A stretch of DNA of 64,000 bases, from NCBI RefSeq assembly GCF_013283835.1, contig NZ_CP054052.1, positions 310,001-374,000 of the forward strand, in the 5' to 3' direction. Below are positions 63,782 to 64,000 of this stretch, in pieces. A program made the translations under genes and the position numbers. This DNA comes from Poseidonibacter lekithochrous. GTDB taxonomy: Bacteria > Campylobacterota > Campylobacteria > Campylobacterales > Arcobacteraceae. The notes beneath the pieces are model-generated. The model did no database searches and was not told the DNA's origin. It saw only the letters and a list, made by a program, of their open reading frames with translations. Position 1 is the stretch's first letter, and every line of letters starts with the position of its first letter.

Positions 63782-64000
63782 ATGACTATGCAAACACAAA
63801 AGAGAAAAAAACGTTTAAATATGAAAGACAAGTACAAGTATATGACAAGACTTGGATGGGATACTACATATCAAAATATGGATGATGTTTTTCCAAAAGA
63901 TAAATTTGAAGGTATCAAAATTCATGATTGGGAAGCATGGGAAGATCCATTTAGAATGACTATGGATTCTTACTGGAAATACCAAGGTGAAAAAGATAAA
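63782..64000 (+). CDS. dmpN: Phenol hydroxylase alpha subunit P3 (DmpN type), cut by window edge
   Basis: 73 codons are visible from ATG 63782 (AGGAGG RBS 8 bases upstream; a second ATG lies 6 bases on). The N-terminus KYKYMTRLGWDTTYQNMDDV, then KFEGIKIHDWEAWEDPFRMT and SYWKYQGEKDK, is the classic start of the catalytic alpha subunit, which carries the diiron site that turns phenol into catechol. The metal-ligand motifs lie beyond the window. Confidence 0.95.
   Translation, partial: MTMQTQKRKKRLNMKDKYKYMTRLGWDTTYQNMDDVFPKDKFEGIKIHDWEAWEDPFRMTMDSYWKYQGEKDK

Overview
The window is AT-rich chromosomal DNA from a member of the Campylobacterota, most probably an Arcobacter-like genus (Arcobacteraceae). 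The evidence is the AT-rich codon use, the gene neighbourhoods purC-purS-purQ and tatA-argS, a gap-pgk-tpiA-fabI run, and the Campylobacterota-type porin. Species cannot be fixed from the sequence alone.

Layout. 1-19.8 kb is housekeeping: a BamB-like lipoprotein (cut by the left edge) and YfgM-like protein, a CtpA protease, purine synthesis (purC, purS, purQ), an unrecognised membrane protein with plsC and crcB, tatA-argS with a 38-residue membrane peptide, rsfS and nadD on the minus strand, gap-pgk-tpiA-fabI, a palindromic repeat element, and lysA-pheA-hisC-dxs. bluB follows.

20.5-42.9 kb is an accessory catabolic region in two blocks, each opened by a paralogous GntR-type regulator. Block A (21.5-34.4 kb) has a porin, a RidA-family protein, a dehydrogenase resembling 2-oxoglutarate semialdehyde dehydrogenase, a membrane-dipeptidase homologue missing half of its usual metal ligands, a BCCT carrier, an 804-residue protein I do not recognise, a YdeP/FdhF-like molybdopterin oxidoreductase, a winged-helix protein and a solute-binding protein. 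Block B (34.6-42.9 kb) has a TRAP carrier, a EutA-like racemase-fold enzyme, a diaminopropionate ammonia-lyase-like PLP enzyme, a YgeY-like M20 hydrolase and an M24 hydrolase resembling ectoine hydrolase. Two operator types can be read: a long inverted repeat before the porin and before ridA, and a 21-bp AT-rich palindrome before both regulators and before dctP. I read the region as import and breakdown of nitrogen-rich solutes (betaine-like in A, diamino-acid-like in B); the substrates are not fixed.

42.9-50.8 kb mixes a pilin-like small protein, threonine aldolase, norE/norF-like genes, maf, a ketopantoate-reductase-like gene, a second prephenate dehydratase, leuB, an SDR enzyme, a solute-binding protein and a small acidic protein. 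50.8-52.3 kb holds a DUF1826-type gene of foreign composition behind a duplicated palindrome, and a TVP38/DedA-like membrane protein. 52.8-58.1 kb encodes an autotransporter followed by an HD-GYP phosphodiesterase. 58.4-60.1 kb is an AbiE-like toxin-antitoxin module bounded by two copies of the 3' end of a response-regulator gene, one of them a stranded fragment. The intact response regulator and its histidine kinase (60.0-62.1 kb) diverge from a multicomponent phenol hydroxylase operon (62.2 kb to the right edge, P0-P1-P2 and the start of P3).
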